From: Leptospira stimsonii
Lineage (GTDB): Bacteria; Spirochaetota; Leptospiria; Leptospirales; Leptospiraceae
Direction: 5' to 3'
DNA length: 64,000 nt
Assembly: GCF_003545875.1 (NCBI RefSeq)
Contig: NZ_QHCS01000002.1
Span: 941,001-1,005,000 of the forward strand
Shown here: piece after piece, positions 29,960 through 44,468 of the stretch
How positions within the stretch are numbered: the stretch's first letter is position 1
Layout: each line of letters begins with the position of its first letter
The notes under the pieces: generated by a model
The model's input: the letters and a program-made list of their open reading frames with translations, nothing else
Told to the model about the DNA's origin: nothing
Databases searched by the model: none
Position numbers and translations under genes: made by a program

Positions 29960-30542
29960 AAATTCCTCTAGGAAAATGATTCCAACAGAGTTTTACGAGT
30001 GCCTGCGAATTCAAGCGAAAAGCTCCTCTGAGTATGAGTTGAGAATTTCGTTCCAAAGCCTGAATTTGCGGGAACTCCCGTTTTTTTAGAACTTCTCTTC
30101 CCGAACGCCCACTGACTACAGCCGAAGAAATGGGCATTGTAGGAGTTCCTCTAAAGAGATTTTGATTTACAAAGAAAGAATTTTGTGATAGAGAAACGTT
30201 TCTGATTTCTTCCCGCCACCGAAACTCAATGATTCGCTCCCTACGAGTCGCTCATCAACCCCTCCACCCAAAATCAGGGTGGGGCCCGCGATTTTTACGG
30301 AAGAATTGTCGTAGTTCCGACCGATTTTTCGTAAAGATCTGGAGGCTGGAGGCGTTGTTCTAAAGTCTATCCGCACAGAGGATAGAAGAGGGTGAAAGGA
30401 AAGGTTTAGTAGGAGCTTCTACAGATTTTTTCCCGGTTTTGAAATGAGTTCTGAATTCTTCTTTGAAAAATTAGGGAAGTAAGGGAAGAATCATGCAATT
30501 TCGAAAGAATCTAATCCGATATTGAAAGAAGAGGAAAGTCTC
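29960..30542. other. Intergenic region, 583 bp, holding a dispersed repeat
   Basis: Lies between divergent fbp and the 147-residue protein. The main content is the repeat at 30138-30424, described separately. The flanking parts hold the fbp promoter region (about 29960-30130) and about 118 bases before the next start. Reading frames on the minus strand (29814-30137, 30167-30376) have no family match and cross the repeat. Confidence 0.5.
30138..30424. repeat. Dispersed intergenic repeat, copy A
   Basis: Begins with GTAGGAGTTCCTC at 30139, then TCCCGCCACC at 30211, a hairpin with arms CCACCC (30264-30269) and GGGTGG (30277-30282), a tail TTTTTACGGAAGAATTGTCG, and ends with AGTAGGAGCTTCTAC at 30408-30422. 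Compared with copies B and C it has about 30 extra bases between TCCCGCCACC and the hairpin. The two GTAGGAG palindromes at its ends give it a MITE-like outline, though the other copies show only the left one. Confidence 0.65.
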
Positions 30543-30986
30543 GTGGAATCTACAATCAAACCGATCAATCCAAAGTATAAAATTTCGGAAGACCTATTCG
30601 AAGAATTTTCGGATCAGATTCTGAGAGACATTCGAAATTCCCTAAGTAACGAGATCGTGATCACTCATTTCCGCTTTCAGGATCTCTATTCTTATTTCAA
30701 GCTCTTAGGAGAGCAGAGATCGGGTGAAATCATGAAAGAACTCAAATCGATCATCCAAGCCCATCTCCGACCTTATGACAAATTGTATGTCCTCAATCCA
30801 CGATCCATTCTTACCCTTTCTCCGGATTGTAAAATAGAGATCGTCCAGGCCCGCTTTGACGAGGTCGTCTTTCAGGTGAATCATTTGATCATCGACTACG
30901 AGATTCATTTTATGGAACTCAATTCTTCGATCGAAACATTGGAACCAATCTGGAAGAATCTTTTAGTTTCCTCAAAAAGTACATGA
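30543..30986 (+). CDS. Conserved hypothetical protein, possibly a degenerate GGDEF fold
   Basis: A 147-residue acidic protein. The start is taken as GTG at 30543, preceded by GAGGAAAG; a TTG at 30522 in the same frame is the alternative. No membrane segment. The order of elements (FRFQDLYSYFKLLGEQRSGEIMKEL, then LRPYDKLYVLNPRSILTL, then ARFDEVVFQV) follows that of a nucleotide-cyclase/GGDEF domain, where the first helix, the 'R-x-x-D' and the signature strand fall in these places, but the GGDEF residues are absent. If related, it would be a non-catalytic binding domain. Low certainty. Confidence 0.55.
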   Translation: MESTIKPINPKYKISEDLFEEFSDQILRDIRNSLSNEIVITHFRFQDLYSYFKLLGEQRSGEIMKELKSIIQAHLRPYDKLYVLNPRSILTLSPDCKIEIVQARFDEVVFQVNHLIIDYEIHFMELNSSIETLEPIWKNLLVSSKST

Positions 30987-31107
30987 CGCCTGTTAAGCGT
31001 ATGTTTCTGATTCCGATGTACAAAGTTTGTCTTTTTTAAAAAGTTCTTCAGGGAATAACGTATTGTACCGTAACTTTTCACGAGGCTTCAAAGCTTCGGA
31101 GGAACGT

Positions 31108-31320
31108 ATGGATCAAGCAGAAAAGTTCAAGAATACCTTGGCGCGATACATTGACTACAGAGGAATTGATATCATTCTCCATCTAAAAAACGGAACCGTA
31201 ATCGAATTAGACAAAAACAGAAGATTGAACGGCGACGTCGTCATTAAAAACGGGAAAACGGGAATTGTGGCTCAGATCGAAATCTCCGAAATTCAAAGGG
31301 CCGAATTCTTTGCCGCATAA
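31108..31320 (+). CDS. Small conserved hypothetical protein
   Basis: A 70-residue protein beginning MDQAEKFKN. The ATG at 31108 follows CGGAGGAA by 5 bases, the best ribosome-binding site in this stretch; the longer frame from 31027 starts in non-coding sequence. The sequence is mostly beta (YRGIDIILHLKNGTVIELDKNRRL...GKTGIVAQIEISEI), like a small barrel of the SH3/Sm sort. Its function is unknown. It lies just upstream of the rpsU promoter. Confidence 0.6.
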   Translation: MDQAEKFKNTLARYIDYRGIDIILHLKNGTVIELDKNRRLNGDVVIKNGKTGIVAQIEISEIQRAEFFAA

Positions 31321-31367
31321 GATTCCAGAAAAAGAAAACTGCTTTCTGAGATTTTGTCGGAAAACCC

Positions 31368-31398
31368 TTGACATAATACCCCCTTTTTCCGGTAATGT
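31368..31398 (+). promoter_or_regulatory. Candidate sigma-70 promoter for rpsU cluster
   Basis: A perfect -35 hexamer TTGACA (31368-31373) and a -10-like TAATGT (31393-31398) with a rather long 19-base spacer, about 115 bases before the rpsU start. It is the only good match in the 191-base gap ahead of the macromolecular synthesis cluster. Confidence 0.4.
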
Positions 31399-31511
31399 AA
31401 ATCTGGTCTATCCATTTCCTTCGGAAATTGGTGGTCCTATTTGCATGCAATTTTGTCACCGAATGTTTCGTTTTCGGGACATCTATTAAAACGAAGGAAT
31501 CAAAAAATCGA

Positions 31512-31710
<199 letters not shown>

Positions 31711-31721
<11 letters not shown>

Positions 31722-31733
31722 GAAAGGCTTTGT
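31711..31733 (+). terminator. Hairpin overlapping the rpsU stop codon
   Basis: A 9-base-pair stem, ACAAAGCCT and AGGCTTTGT, with a 5-base loop; the TAA stop of rpsU (31719-31721) lies in its top. No U-run follows, so it is more likely an attenuator or processing site than a full terminator. In the E. coli rpsU-dnaG-rpoD operon a partial terminator sits at the same place. Confidence 0.5.
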
Positions 31734-31779
31734 TAAACCGGAATCCACAAGATTCCTCTCTTAAAGAATCATAAAACCT

Positions 31780-32226
<447 letters not shown>

Positions 32227-32233
32227 GTGGGCT

Positions 32234-34040
<1,807 letters not shown>

Positions 34041-34051
34041 AGGGAATTTGA

Positions 34052-35813
<1,762 letters not shown>

Positions 35814-35816
35814 TTC

Positions 35817-36000
35817 TGTAGGAGCTCCTACAAGTCCAAGAGAAAGAATTTTGATTTGCCAACCGGGGATTTTTCTGATAGATGGAAATCTCCAGAGCTT
35901 TTTCCCGCCACCTCACCCCTCCACCCAAGATTAGGGTGGGGCGCGCCACTTTCACGGAGGACCAGTTTTCCCGACAAAGTAATCAGCGGTTCTTTCGGAG
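35817..36000. repeat. Dispersed intergenic repeat, copy B
   Basis: Starts with a perfect 16-base palindrome TGTAGGAGCTCCTACA (35817-35832), directly after the rpoD stop. Then AAGAATTTTGATTT (shared with copy A), TTTCCCGCCACC at 35901, a hairpin with arms CCACCC (35921-35926) and GGGTGG (35934-35939), then GGGCGCGCC and TTTCACGGAGGA. It fills most of the 278-base gap between convergent rpoD and glpD and could act as a two-way transcription barrier. Confidence 0.65.
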
Positions 36001-36091
36001 AGGTATCAAAGAAATCTAAAATCCAAACAAAGCAATCGTAATCTCCTGTATCGTTTGTTCAAACGCAAATTTCCAGAGGGTAGATGGGGGT

Positions 36092-37693
36092 TTACTTATA
36101 GGACTTCTTCAAATTCCCAATCAATTCCATTGCTTCTTCTTCCTCCCTTTTCTTCGTCTTTTCCTTCCACTTGAGTTGTTTTGTAAGAATCGTCGCGACG
36201 GGTCCGATCATCTTTTGAGCCAGATCCAGATCTAAGAAAAGAATTCTAAATCTTCTCGCAAGTATATCGGTTACGCCTAACGCAAATTCTTCCTTCACTG
36301 CGAAGACGACTTCTTCTTCAAAGAAAGGAATCCCTTTTCCGATCAGTTTCGGTTTTTTTCCTAAAACCTCGAAGACCTCGGTTCCATAGTAGTTCTGAAG
36401 ACGTTTTGCGAATTTCCTATCGACTTTGTACGTTTTCTCCAATTCCTCGTAAAGAGTTTCGGAATATCCCTTGGATCCTGGGAAAGGATATGTCTTTGTA
36501 GAACATTCTTCTTTCGTTTCTATGTTCCCAACTTGAATGAGTCTATCGACTAATTCTTCGGCCATCTTTCTATAGGTGGACCATTTTCCTCCGCCCATCG
36601 TCACAAGACCGGAATTGGAAACGAGAATCACTTCTTCTCTGGAAATATTCTTCGTGTCCTGGTTTCCTTCGGGCGAGATCAGCGGACGAATACCGACAAA
36701 AACGGAAAGAATATCTTTTTGAGTCACCTTCGTTTCCAAATAATCGTTCCCGGTATCCAATAAGAATTGAACCTCGTTTCCGATCGGAAGCGGTTCGTCT
36801 CCCGGATTTTCGATCGGCGTATCTGTGGTTCCAAGAATCACGTGATCTTCCCAAGGAATGATAAATACAACCCTTCCATCTTTCGTCTTTGGAATGATCA
36901 TCGCGGACTCGCACGGAATTTTCTCCTTCGAAAAAACGAGGTGAATTCCTTGGCTGGGTGACAAAACGTTAAACGTTCTTGGATCATCGAGTTTTCGAAC
37001 GTGATCGACCCAAACACCGGTTGTGTTTGCAATTACCTTTGCGAAGACTGGAAATATTTTTCCTGTCTCGAGGTCTTTTAAATTTGCACCTCTGAGTTTT
37101 CCTTTCTCCTTAATGAACGAAACCAGCTCGACGCGGTTGGCTACGGTTGCTCCTTCTTTTTCTGCGGCCCTCGCAAGGAGAACGTTCAATCTGGAATCGT
37201 TGAATTGAGCGTCATAGTAGGTGATTCCACCGAAGAGTCCGTCTTTTTTAATCGCGGAGAATTCGGAGATCGCTTCGGATTTGGAAATCGTCTTGTGAGA
37301 AGGAAGTTTTCCTCTTGAAGCAAGAATATCATAAAGAGTCAGTCCAATTCCGTAATAGGGTCTTTCATAAAATCGATACGCGGGAAGAACGAATTTAAGG
37401 GGTTTAACGAGATGCGGAGCGTTTTCTAAAAGTCTCTGTCTTTCGGTGAGAGCTTCGTGGATCAGTTTAAAATGAAACTGCGCCAGGTAACGAACCCCGC
37501 CGTGAATGAGTTTTGTGGAACGAGAGGACGTCCCCGAAGCAAAATCTCTCTTTTCAATGAGTGCGATTTTATATCCTCTTTTGGCCGCGTCAAACGCGGC
37601 GCCGGCGCCGGTGGATCCTCCTCCGATAAAGAGAATATCATAAGATTCTTTTTGTAATTTTGAAATTTGTTCGGCTCTGCCTTGTTTTTCCAT
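36092..37693 (-). CDS. glpD: Aerobic glycerol-3-phosphate dehydrogenase
   Basis: Oxidises glycerol-3-phosphate to dihydroxyacetone phosphate and passes electrons to quinone at the inner membrane. The 533 residues begin, after a short basic leader, with the FAD-binding DILFIGGGSTGAGAAFDAAKRG, followed by SGTSSRSTKLIHGGVRYL, diagnostic for GlpD. VIANTTGVWVDHVR and GGKWSTYRKMAEEL occur in the expected order, and the C-terminal alpha domain is present. The ATG at 37693 with AGGAAG 12 bases upstream is preferred; the frame is open to 37744. Divergent from tyrS with about 83 bp between starts. Confidence 0.93.
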   Translation of the reverse strand: MEKQGRAEQISKLQKESYDILFIGGGSTGAGAAFDAAKRGYKIALIEKRDFASGTSSRSTKLIHGGVRYLAQFHFKLIHEALTERQRLLENAPHLVKPLKFVLPAYRFYERPYYGIGLTLYDILASRGKLPSHKTISKSEAISEFSAIKKDGLFGGITYYDAQFNDSRLNVLLARAAEKEGATVANRVELVSFIKEKGKLRGANLKDLETGKIFPVFAKVIANTTGVWVDHVRKLDDPRTFNVLSPSQGIHLVFSKEKIPCESAMIIPKTKDGRVVFIIPWEDHVILGTTDTPIENPGDEPLPIGNEVQFLLDTGNDYLETKVTQKDILSVFVGIRPLISPEGNQDTKNISREEVILVSNSGLVTMGGGKWSTYRKMAEELVDRLIQVGNIETKEECSTKTYPFPGSKGYSETLYEELEKTYKVDRKFAKRLQNYYGTEVFEVLGKKPKLIGKGIPFFEEEVVFAVKEEFALGVTDILARRFRILFLDLDLAQKMIGPVATILTKQLKWKEKTKKREEEEAMELIGNLKKSYK

Positions 37694-37776
37694 TTTCACT
37701 ATTCTTCCTGCTTTACAGGTTTCTTTCCCCCTGCAAATTTGCATTAAGTTTCACACTCGTAACCATTTTTTCTTAC

Positions 37777-38994
37777 ATGGACATTCAAAAACAAATCGAA
37801 ATTATCCGCCGGGGCTGTGTAGATCTCATCAGCGAAGAAGAACTCAAGGCCAAACTTACAAGAAAAGGAACGCTGAAAATCAAGGCTGGCTTTGATCCAA
37901 CCGCTCCCGATCTCCATTTAGGACATTTTGTTCAACTCAAAAAACTCAAACACTTTCAGGACTTAGGTCATGAAGTTTCCTTTTTACTCGGCGATTTTAC
38001 CGCGATGATCGGAGATCCGACGGGAAAATCGGAAACGAGAAAAAGACTCTCCAAAGAGGAAGTTTTAGAAAATTCCAAGACTTATCAGAGCCAAGTCTTC
38101 AAGGTCCTGGATCCGCAGAAAACCAAGATCGTGTACAATTCAACCTGGTGTAGCGAGATGAAGTTTGAGGACGTTCTTGTCCTCAGTTCGAAATACAACG
38201 TCGCAAGAATGTTGGAAAGGGACGATTTCAGCAAACGATACAAAGCCGGACAATCGATTTCAATGATAGAATTTCTGTATCCGTTAGTGCAGGGATATGA
38301 TTCCGTTGCGATGGAATGCGACGTAGAACTCGGAGGGACCGATCAGAAATTCAATCTTCTCGTGGGAAGAGACTTACAGAGAGAATACGGAAAGGAACCT
38401 CAATGTGTCATCACACTTCCTCTGTTAGTCGGATTGGATGGAACCAAGAAGATGTCCAAGTCCCTCGGAAATTATGTCGGAATCACCGAGTCTCCTATCG
38501 AAATGTTCGGAAAACTCATGTCAATCAGTGACGATCTGATGTGGAATTATTTCGAACTTCTCACTGATCTCCCGCTTCCGGAAATTCAAAATCGAAAGAA
38601 TGGAATCGAACGAAAAGAACTGCACCCGAAAGAAGTCAAAACGGAACTTGCGAAGTTGATCATGGATCAATTTTCTTCTTCTTCGGAAAACGAGGAAGCA
38701 ATCGAGGAATGGAAAAAAATTCACAATCCGAAGTCCCGCGCCATTCCAGACGATATCCCTGAAGTAAAACTCGGAGAAGAATTTTTCGCAGAATCTTCCG
38801 AGCCATTGCTCGTTTGGGTTTTGAGCAAATTGTCCTTTGTTCCATCCGTCTCGGAAGCGAGGAGGCTGATCAAAGCCGGTGGACTTTATCTCGCGGAAGA
38901 CAAGATCACCGATGAGAAACTCGCGATTCAAAAGGGAAAGGAATACTTAGTGAGACAGGGGAAAAAAGGAAAATTTTTAAAAATTCTTTCTTAA
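37777..38994 (+). CDS. tyrS: Tyrosyl-tRNA synthetase
   Basis: Charges tRNA-Tyr. The 405 residues from the ATG at 37777 contain the class I signature HLGH (47-50), the tyrosine pocket (DPTAPDLHLG; MIEFLYPLVQGYDSVA), KKMSKSLGNY and a C-terminal S4 RNA-binding domain (SEARRLIKAGGLYL, EYLVRQGKKG). The short spacing between domains marks the TyrRS form with LKIKAGFDPT, common in Gram-negative bacteria. The longer open frame to 37660 would run back into glpD and is hydrophobic, unlike the family. Confidence 0.96.
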   Translation: MDIQKQIEIIRRGCVDLISEEELKAKLTRKGTLKIKAGFDPTAPDLHLGHFVQLKKLKHFQDLGHEVSFLLGDFTAMIGDPTGKSETRKRLSKEEVLENSKTYQSQVFKVLDPQKTKIVYNSTWCSEMKFEDVLVLSSKYNVARMLERDDFSKRYKAGQSISMIEFLYPLVQGYDSVAMECDVELGGTDQKFNLLVGRDLQREYGKEPQCVITLPLLVGLDGTKKMSKSLGNYVGITESPIEMFGKLMSISDDLMWNYFELLTDLPLPEIQNRKNGIERKELHPKEVKTELAKLIMDQFSSSSENEEAIEEWKKIHNPKSRAIPDDIPEVKLGEEFFAESSEPLLVWVLSKLSFVPSVSEARRLIKAGGLYLAEDKITDEKLAIQKGKEYLVRQGKKGKFLKILS

Positions 38995-39039
38995 AAATGA
39001 TTTGAAGAATCTGCGTTTTCTACTTTCAATCGAATCCCC

Positions 39040-40236
<1,197 letters not shown>

Positions 40237-40588
40237 TTTGAGTCCTTTTTATTTTTGAGGAAAAATTCAAAGATCAATTTCTTGGAAGATTTTTTAATCA
40301 AGGGCTTTTTTATTTTTTGAGAATCAAAAAAGAACGCATTGTTGCAACCTTTCGCTTTTTTTGGTTTCAGCAGATTCGCTTGCAGTGTTAGACGGGGTAT
40401 CAATTGTAAGAGTTCCTACAAAGAATAGGTAATTTTCTGCTTGCAAAAGTTAGAATATTCTGTTATAGGAATGTCTCTCAACATTTCCCGCCATCCCGCC
40501 TCCTCCACCCAATGAGGGTGGGGCGCTTTCTTGTTTTACGGCGGAATCGTCGTTCTAAGGACGAACGATTCCAATCAAAACATTTTTT
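40237..40588. other. Intergenic region, 352 bp, between convergent genes
   Basis: Most of this region is repeat copy C (40405-40580). The part before it (40237-40404) is very A+T-rich with T-runs (40245-40260, 40300-40320), which may serve to end the deacetylase transcript. No gene seen. Confidence 0.5.
40405..40580. repeat. Dispersed intergenic repeat, copy C
   Basis: Palindrome TGTAAGAGTTCCTACA (40405-40420, one mismatch), TTTCCCGCCA at 40485, hairpin arms CCACCC (40505-40510) and GGGTGG (40516-40521), then TTTTACGGCGGAATCGTCG and an inverted pair CGTCGTTC/GAACGA near 40547-40568. The order and spacing agree with copies A and B. Confidence 0.65.
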
Positions 40589-41050
40589 TTAGAATCCATC
40601 GATTTTGATCTGAATTTCTTTGAATAGAGGATCCCAAACATTCTGTTTACACCATTCTGCGTTCAACTCGGTTTGTTCGATATTGTTATTCCAAAGTCTA
40701 TACTTAACCGTCTTTACTGTGGAGCTCGATTTATCTCCGGAAATTTGAAGATAGTATTTGTGATACGCCACATACGATTGCCCATTCGCAACATACTGAT
40801 TTCCAGTGAATTGGATCAATTCGTAAAAAGGAGTCTTTTCGGTGACTATGATTCCCTTTTCTTTATCCTGTTTTTCAATCGCAATATTGAATTCTTTCAA
40901 TGCCTGAATGGTGGCCTGAAACGTTTTCTCCTTCGATTGATTATAAGACCTCGTCAAATCTTTGTTATAGAGTGCCTCGTCGATTTTCGTCGCAACTACA
41001 CAATTCAAATAAAAACTAAGAAACGAAAAGATCAGTAATTTTTTTTTCAA
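40589..41050 (-). CDS. Putative lipoprotein
   Basis: With a TTG start at 41050 (AGGAG 10 bases upstream) the 153-residue protein begins KKKLLIFSFLSFYLNC, a compact lipoprotein signal with the Cys at residue 17. The open frame to 41104 adds a charged stretch that would spoil the signal. The mature part has SKEKTFQATIQALKEFNIAIEKQDKEKGIIVTEK, a pattern seen in outer-membrane lipoproteins of the BamC kind (a helix, a strand and 'D-K-x-x-G-x-I-x-T'), and ends in a Trp/Lys-rich part. Function unknown. Confidence 0.65.
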   Translation of the reverse strand: MKKKLLIFSFLSFYLNCVVATKIDEALYNKDLTRSYNQSKEKTFQATIQALKEFNIAIEKQDKEKGIIVTEKTPFYELIQFTGNQYVANGQSYVAYHKYYLQISGDKSSSTVKTVKYRLWNNNIEQTELNAEWCKQNVWDPLFKEIQIKIDGF

Positions 41051-41128
41051 TTTTCCAAACTCCTTTTTTATTTCGCCTTTTTCGAGACCTCCTAGAAAAA
41101 TCAAAGAAAAACAATGAAAAAGAGAATC

Positions 41129-41186
41129 AACGTTGCTCGTTTTCGGATCAAGAGACTATAATTGATTCCGAAAAACGAGCAACGTT
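41129..41186 (-). terminator. Long inverted repeat, likely terminator of the RND transcript
   Basis: Arms AACGTTGCTCGTTTTCGGA (41129-41147) and its complement at 41167-41186, with a single bulged A and a 19-base loop. It lies 25 bases after the RND stop on the minus strand, and the sequence beyond the stem reads GATTCTCTTTTTC, T-rich as expected for an intrinsic terminator. Confidence 0.7.
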
Positions 41187-41210
41187 CTTTTGACGACGAC
41201 GGTCTTCGCC

Positions 41211-44200
41211 TCAAGCTTTTCCAAAGAATCGATTGACCCTTTGTTGCGCGTTAAATACCGTCTTATACAAAACGGGAACTGCAACCAGGGTAAGAAAGGA
41301 AGAGAAAGCCAATCCCCAGCCGAACGCCAAGGCCATCGGGACCAAGAAAGGATCTCTTCCTCCGATTCCATACGCTGTCGGTAATAAACCGAGAACCGTT
41401 GTCACCGTCGTTAAAACCACGGGTCTCAAACGTAAGAGTCCGGTTTCAACCAAAATCGAATCGATATCCTCTCCTGGTTTTTCCATTCTCAATTGATTTG
41501 CGAAATCCACAAGGACGATCGAATCGTTCACCACAACTCCTGCTAATCCTACGATTCCTAAAAAGGCAAGAAAACCGAAATATTCTCCGTGTAAGACGAA
41601 TGCAAGTATGACTCCGATCAAAGAGAATGGAATCGAGCTTACAACAATCACCGGTTGAATCAGGGACCGGAAGAGGGAGGCTAAAATCATAAAAATGATG
41701 ATAAACGCCACAAGAAACGCTCTTCCCAAACTCGCGAGAGATTCTTCCGTATCCTTGTTTTCTCCTCCAAAACGCATCCGATAACCGGGATATTTTTCGA
41801 TGATTCCTTTTGCAAGTCTGGCGATTTCCGCATTGGCTCTTCTCGTATCGGTCTTGGATTCGTCCAGGTTTGCCGTCACGGTCAGAAGACGTTTCCCATC
41901 CAAGTGATTGATGTTGGCAAAACCCGGTTCTCTTACGTATGTGATGAGCTTTGAAACGGGAATCAACTTTCCGATTTGATTGCTCACAAAGATATTGTTC
42001 AGAGATCCTATCGACTTTCTAACTTCTTCCGGAAAACGAACCTTCACTTCCACTTCTTCATCGGCGCGTTTTATCTTCGTTGCAACCGTTCCTTGAAACG
42101 CGGTGTTGATCGCCTGCGCGACTTTGAATACGGAAACACCGGCTGTAGAGGCAAGGGATTCGCTGACCTTGATTCTTACTTCGTCCTTTCCTTCATTGAA
42201 ATCGTCTCCGATATCGGTCACACCTGGAACCTTCGCCATCACTCCCTTATATTCTTCTCCGATCCGAATCAAGGTTTCGTAGTCGTCTCCTCGAATTTCA
42301 ATTGCAACCGGTTTTCCGACGGGAGGACCCCCGGAAATTTTTTCGAAGTCTAGTGCGAGTAATTGTCCCTTGAATCTCGCCAATTCCGCAGGGAAAGAAT
42401 TTAGATCGAACGGTTTATATTCAAATTTTTTCTTTTCGGCTTCTTTCTTCCGTGTCTCTTCCAGAATCTGAATCGATTTTTGATTGAGAAGCCAGATCGT
42501 CTTTTCTCTGACTTCAGAGATAATCTCATCCGTGTTTCTTTTTCTATTTTCTTCGGGAGTGAGATACACGAGAATTTGCCCGTAGTGTTTTCCTCTTTTT
42601 GTAAATGGATCGTTGGGATCTTTTTGGATGATCCCAACTCTGGTTACGTAATTCTCCACTTCTTCCTTTGATAATTTTGCGAGTTCCTTCTCGAGGACAT
42701 TCGCAAATCGTTCGGTCTCTTGAAGAGAAAGCCCGGTTTGTCCTGTAAGTTTGATCTGAAACACGTCGACAGAACCGGGAAAAAGTTTGAATTTCCCGGC
42801 AACGGCGAATAACGCGAAACTTCCGATCAACATCGCGAAAAGATAAACGAAAATCTGAAGTCTGTGTTTGAGTGCGAACTTTAAGAGGGGAAGATAATAA
42901 TTTACCTTTAATTTATAAAACCATCCACTTTCTTCCTTGATTTGTCCTGAATGAAACTGATTCTTATTGATGTCGTAAAGGTGGGAAGGAAGAATAAAGA
43001 AGGCCTCCGAAAGAGAAGCGAGCAGGGCTATGATCACGACAAGCGGTATGCTGTAGATGAACTTTCCGAAAATCCCCGTCATAAACAACATCGGAGCAAA
43101 GGCCGCAACGGTCGTCGTCACAGTCGCGGTTACCGGATCGATCACTTCCGCGGTTCCTTTGAGCGCCGCTTCATAGGCAGGCATTCCTTCTTCCATATAT
43201 CGATACACGTTCTCGCAGATGATGATCGCGTCATCCACCAGAATCCCGACAACGATGATCAAACCGAACATCGAAATCAGATTCAGGGTCAAGCCCAGAT
43301 AATTCATGATTACGAAAGTGGCGCCGAAGGAAACCGGAATTCCGAGCGCGGTCATAAGCGCCACTCTCCATCCTAAAAATAGAAAGAGAGAAGCGGTAAC
43401 AAGGATCAAACCGCCAGCGGCGTTGGAGAGTAAAACCCCCAAACGTCTTCGGATGTATTTGGAAAGATCGTTCACAAACGCATATTCGAATTCTCCATTG
43501 GAATTCTTTCTGAATTCTTCGATGACCTTCTTTGCTTCGTCTACGACCAAGATTGCGTCGGCCTTTTCCCGTTTGATAACGGTCATCGCAATGGTCTTTC
43601 TTCCGTTTACTTTGTCGAGATATTCGGCTTCTTTCAGACCTTCCGTCACGGTCGCGACGTTATCGATTCGAATCGAATTTCCGATTTCGTTCGATCGGAT
43701 ATGCACTCCCGAAATTTCTCGCGGAGAATCGAATTCTCCGATCGTTCTTAGGATGACCTCTTTTTGATTTCCGGCTATATTTCCGCCGGGAAAATTAATA
43801 TTACGATTCTTTAATGCAAAAATCACGTCCTGACTTGTGAGATAATGGGAGAACATCGCGGAAGGATTGATGTCCACCTGCATCTCGGTTTCTCTCCAGC
43901 CTCTTTTGGAAATTCTCGCGACACCCGGGATATCCTCGAGCGCCTGTTCCACTACTTTTGCCTGAGCCTTGAGTCGTTTTTCCGCCTCTACGCTCGGGTC
44001 CTCCGATTTCAAACTGATATCGATTTCGATCACCGGCTGTCTGGAAGTAGTGACTTCCGTGACCAGAGGATCTTCGGCTTCTTCTGGAAGATCTTCCACT
44101 CGGTCGATGGAAGATTTGATATCATCGACGACCTTCTGCGTATCTTTGGCGTCCGGATCCAAGGTGATGACGATTCCGGAACGATTTTCAATCGAAGCGG

Positions 44201-44447
44201 AACGGAATTCTTTGATTCCGTCGACTTCCTTAATCGCTTCCTCCAGAGGTTTTGTAACCAACTTCTCGATTTCGGACGGAGAGGCGCCCGGGAAAACGGT
44301 GACCACGCTCACGATATCGAAGTTGATATTAGGGAAGGCTTCTCGGTTCATTCTTACTGCGGTAAAACCGCCGATCAGGATGATTAAAAAGGTGAGAAGA
44401 TTTACAAAGATGCTTTTAGAAAGGAAATACTCAACAAGGGATTTCAT
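41211..44447 (-). CDS. RND efflux transporter (AcrB/HAE1-type)
   Basis: A 1078-residue inner-membrane pump of the resistance-nodulation-division superfamily. It shows a first membrane helix (about 12-32), a large periplasmic loop, the helix-4 proton-relay pair (GILVDDAIIICENVYRYMEEG), a second loop, and a mirrored C-terminal half (LAGVVVNDSIVLVDFANQL; RLRPVVLTTVTTVLGLLPTA). The sequence is nearer the HAE1/CusA-like pumps of spirochaetes than E. coli AcrB. No membrane-fusion protein or outer-membrane channel gene is next to it. It lies 21 bases after def in the same run. Substrate unknown. Confidence 0.92.
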   Translation of the reverse strand: MKSLVEYFLSKSIFVNLLTFLIILIGGFTAVRMNREAFPNINFDIVSVVTVFPGASPSEIEKLVTKPLEEAIKEVDGIKEFRSASIENRSGIVITLDPDAKDTQKVVDDIKSSIDRVEDLPEEAEDPLVTEVTTSRQPVIEIDISLKSEDPSVEAEKRLKAQAKVVEQALEDIPGVARISKRGWRETEMQVDINPSAMFSHYLTSQDVIFALKNRNINFPGGNIAGNQKEVILRTIGEFDSPREISGVHIRSNEIGNSIRIDNVATVTEGLKEAEYLDKVNGRKTIAMTVIKREKADAILVVDEAKKVIEEFRKNSNGEFEYAFVNDLSKYIRRRLGVLLSNAAGGLILVTASLFLFLGWRVALMTALGIPVSFGATFVIMNYLGLTLNLISMFGLIIVVGILVDDAIIICENVYRYMEEGMPAYEAALKGTAEVIDPVTATVTTTVAAFAPMLFMTGIFGKFIYSIPLVVIIALLASLSEAFFILPSHLYDINKNQFHSGQIKEESGWFYKLKVNYYLPLLKFALKHRLQIFVYLFAMLIGSFALFAVAGKFKLFPGSVDVFQIKLTGQTGLSLQETERFANVLEKELAKLSKEEVENYVTRVGIIQKDPNDPFTKRGKHYGQILVYLTPEENRKRNTDEIISEVREKTIWLLNQKSIQILEETRKKEAEKKKFEYKPFDLNSFPAELARFKGQLLALDFEKISGGPPVGKPVAIEIRGDDYETLIRIGEEYKGVMAKVPGVTDIGDDFNEGKDEVRIKVSESLASTAGVSVFKVAQAINTAFQGTVATKIKRADEEVEVKVRFPEEVRKSIGSLNNIFVSNQIGKLIPVSKLITYVREPGFANINHLDGKRLLTVTANLDESKTDTRRANAEIARLAKGIIEKYPGYRMRFGGENKDTEESLASLGRAFLVAFIIIFMILASLFRSLIQPVIVVSSIPFSLIGVILAFVLHGEYFGFLAFLGIVGLAGVVVNDSIVLVDFANQLRMEKPGEDIDSILVETGLLRLRPVVLTTVTTVLGLLPTAYGIGGRDPFLVPMALAFGWGLAFSSFLTLVAVPVLYKTVFNAQQRVNRFFGKA

Positions 44448-44468
44448 ATATGTTTATTTTATAATTTT

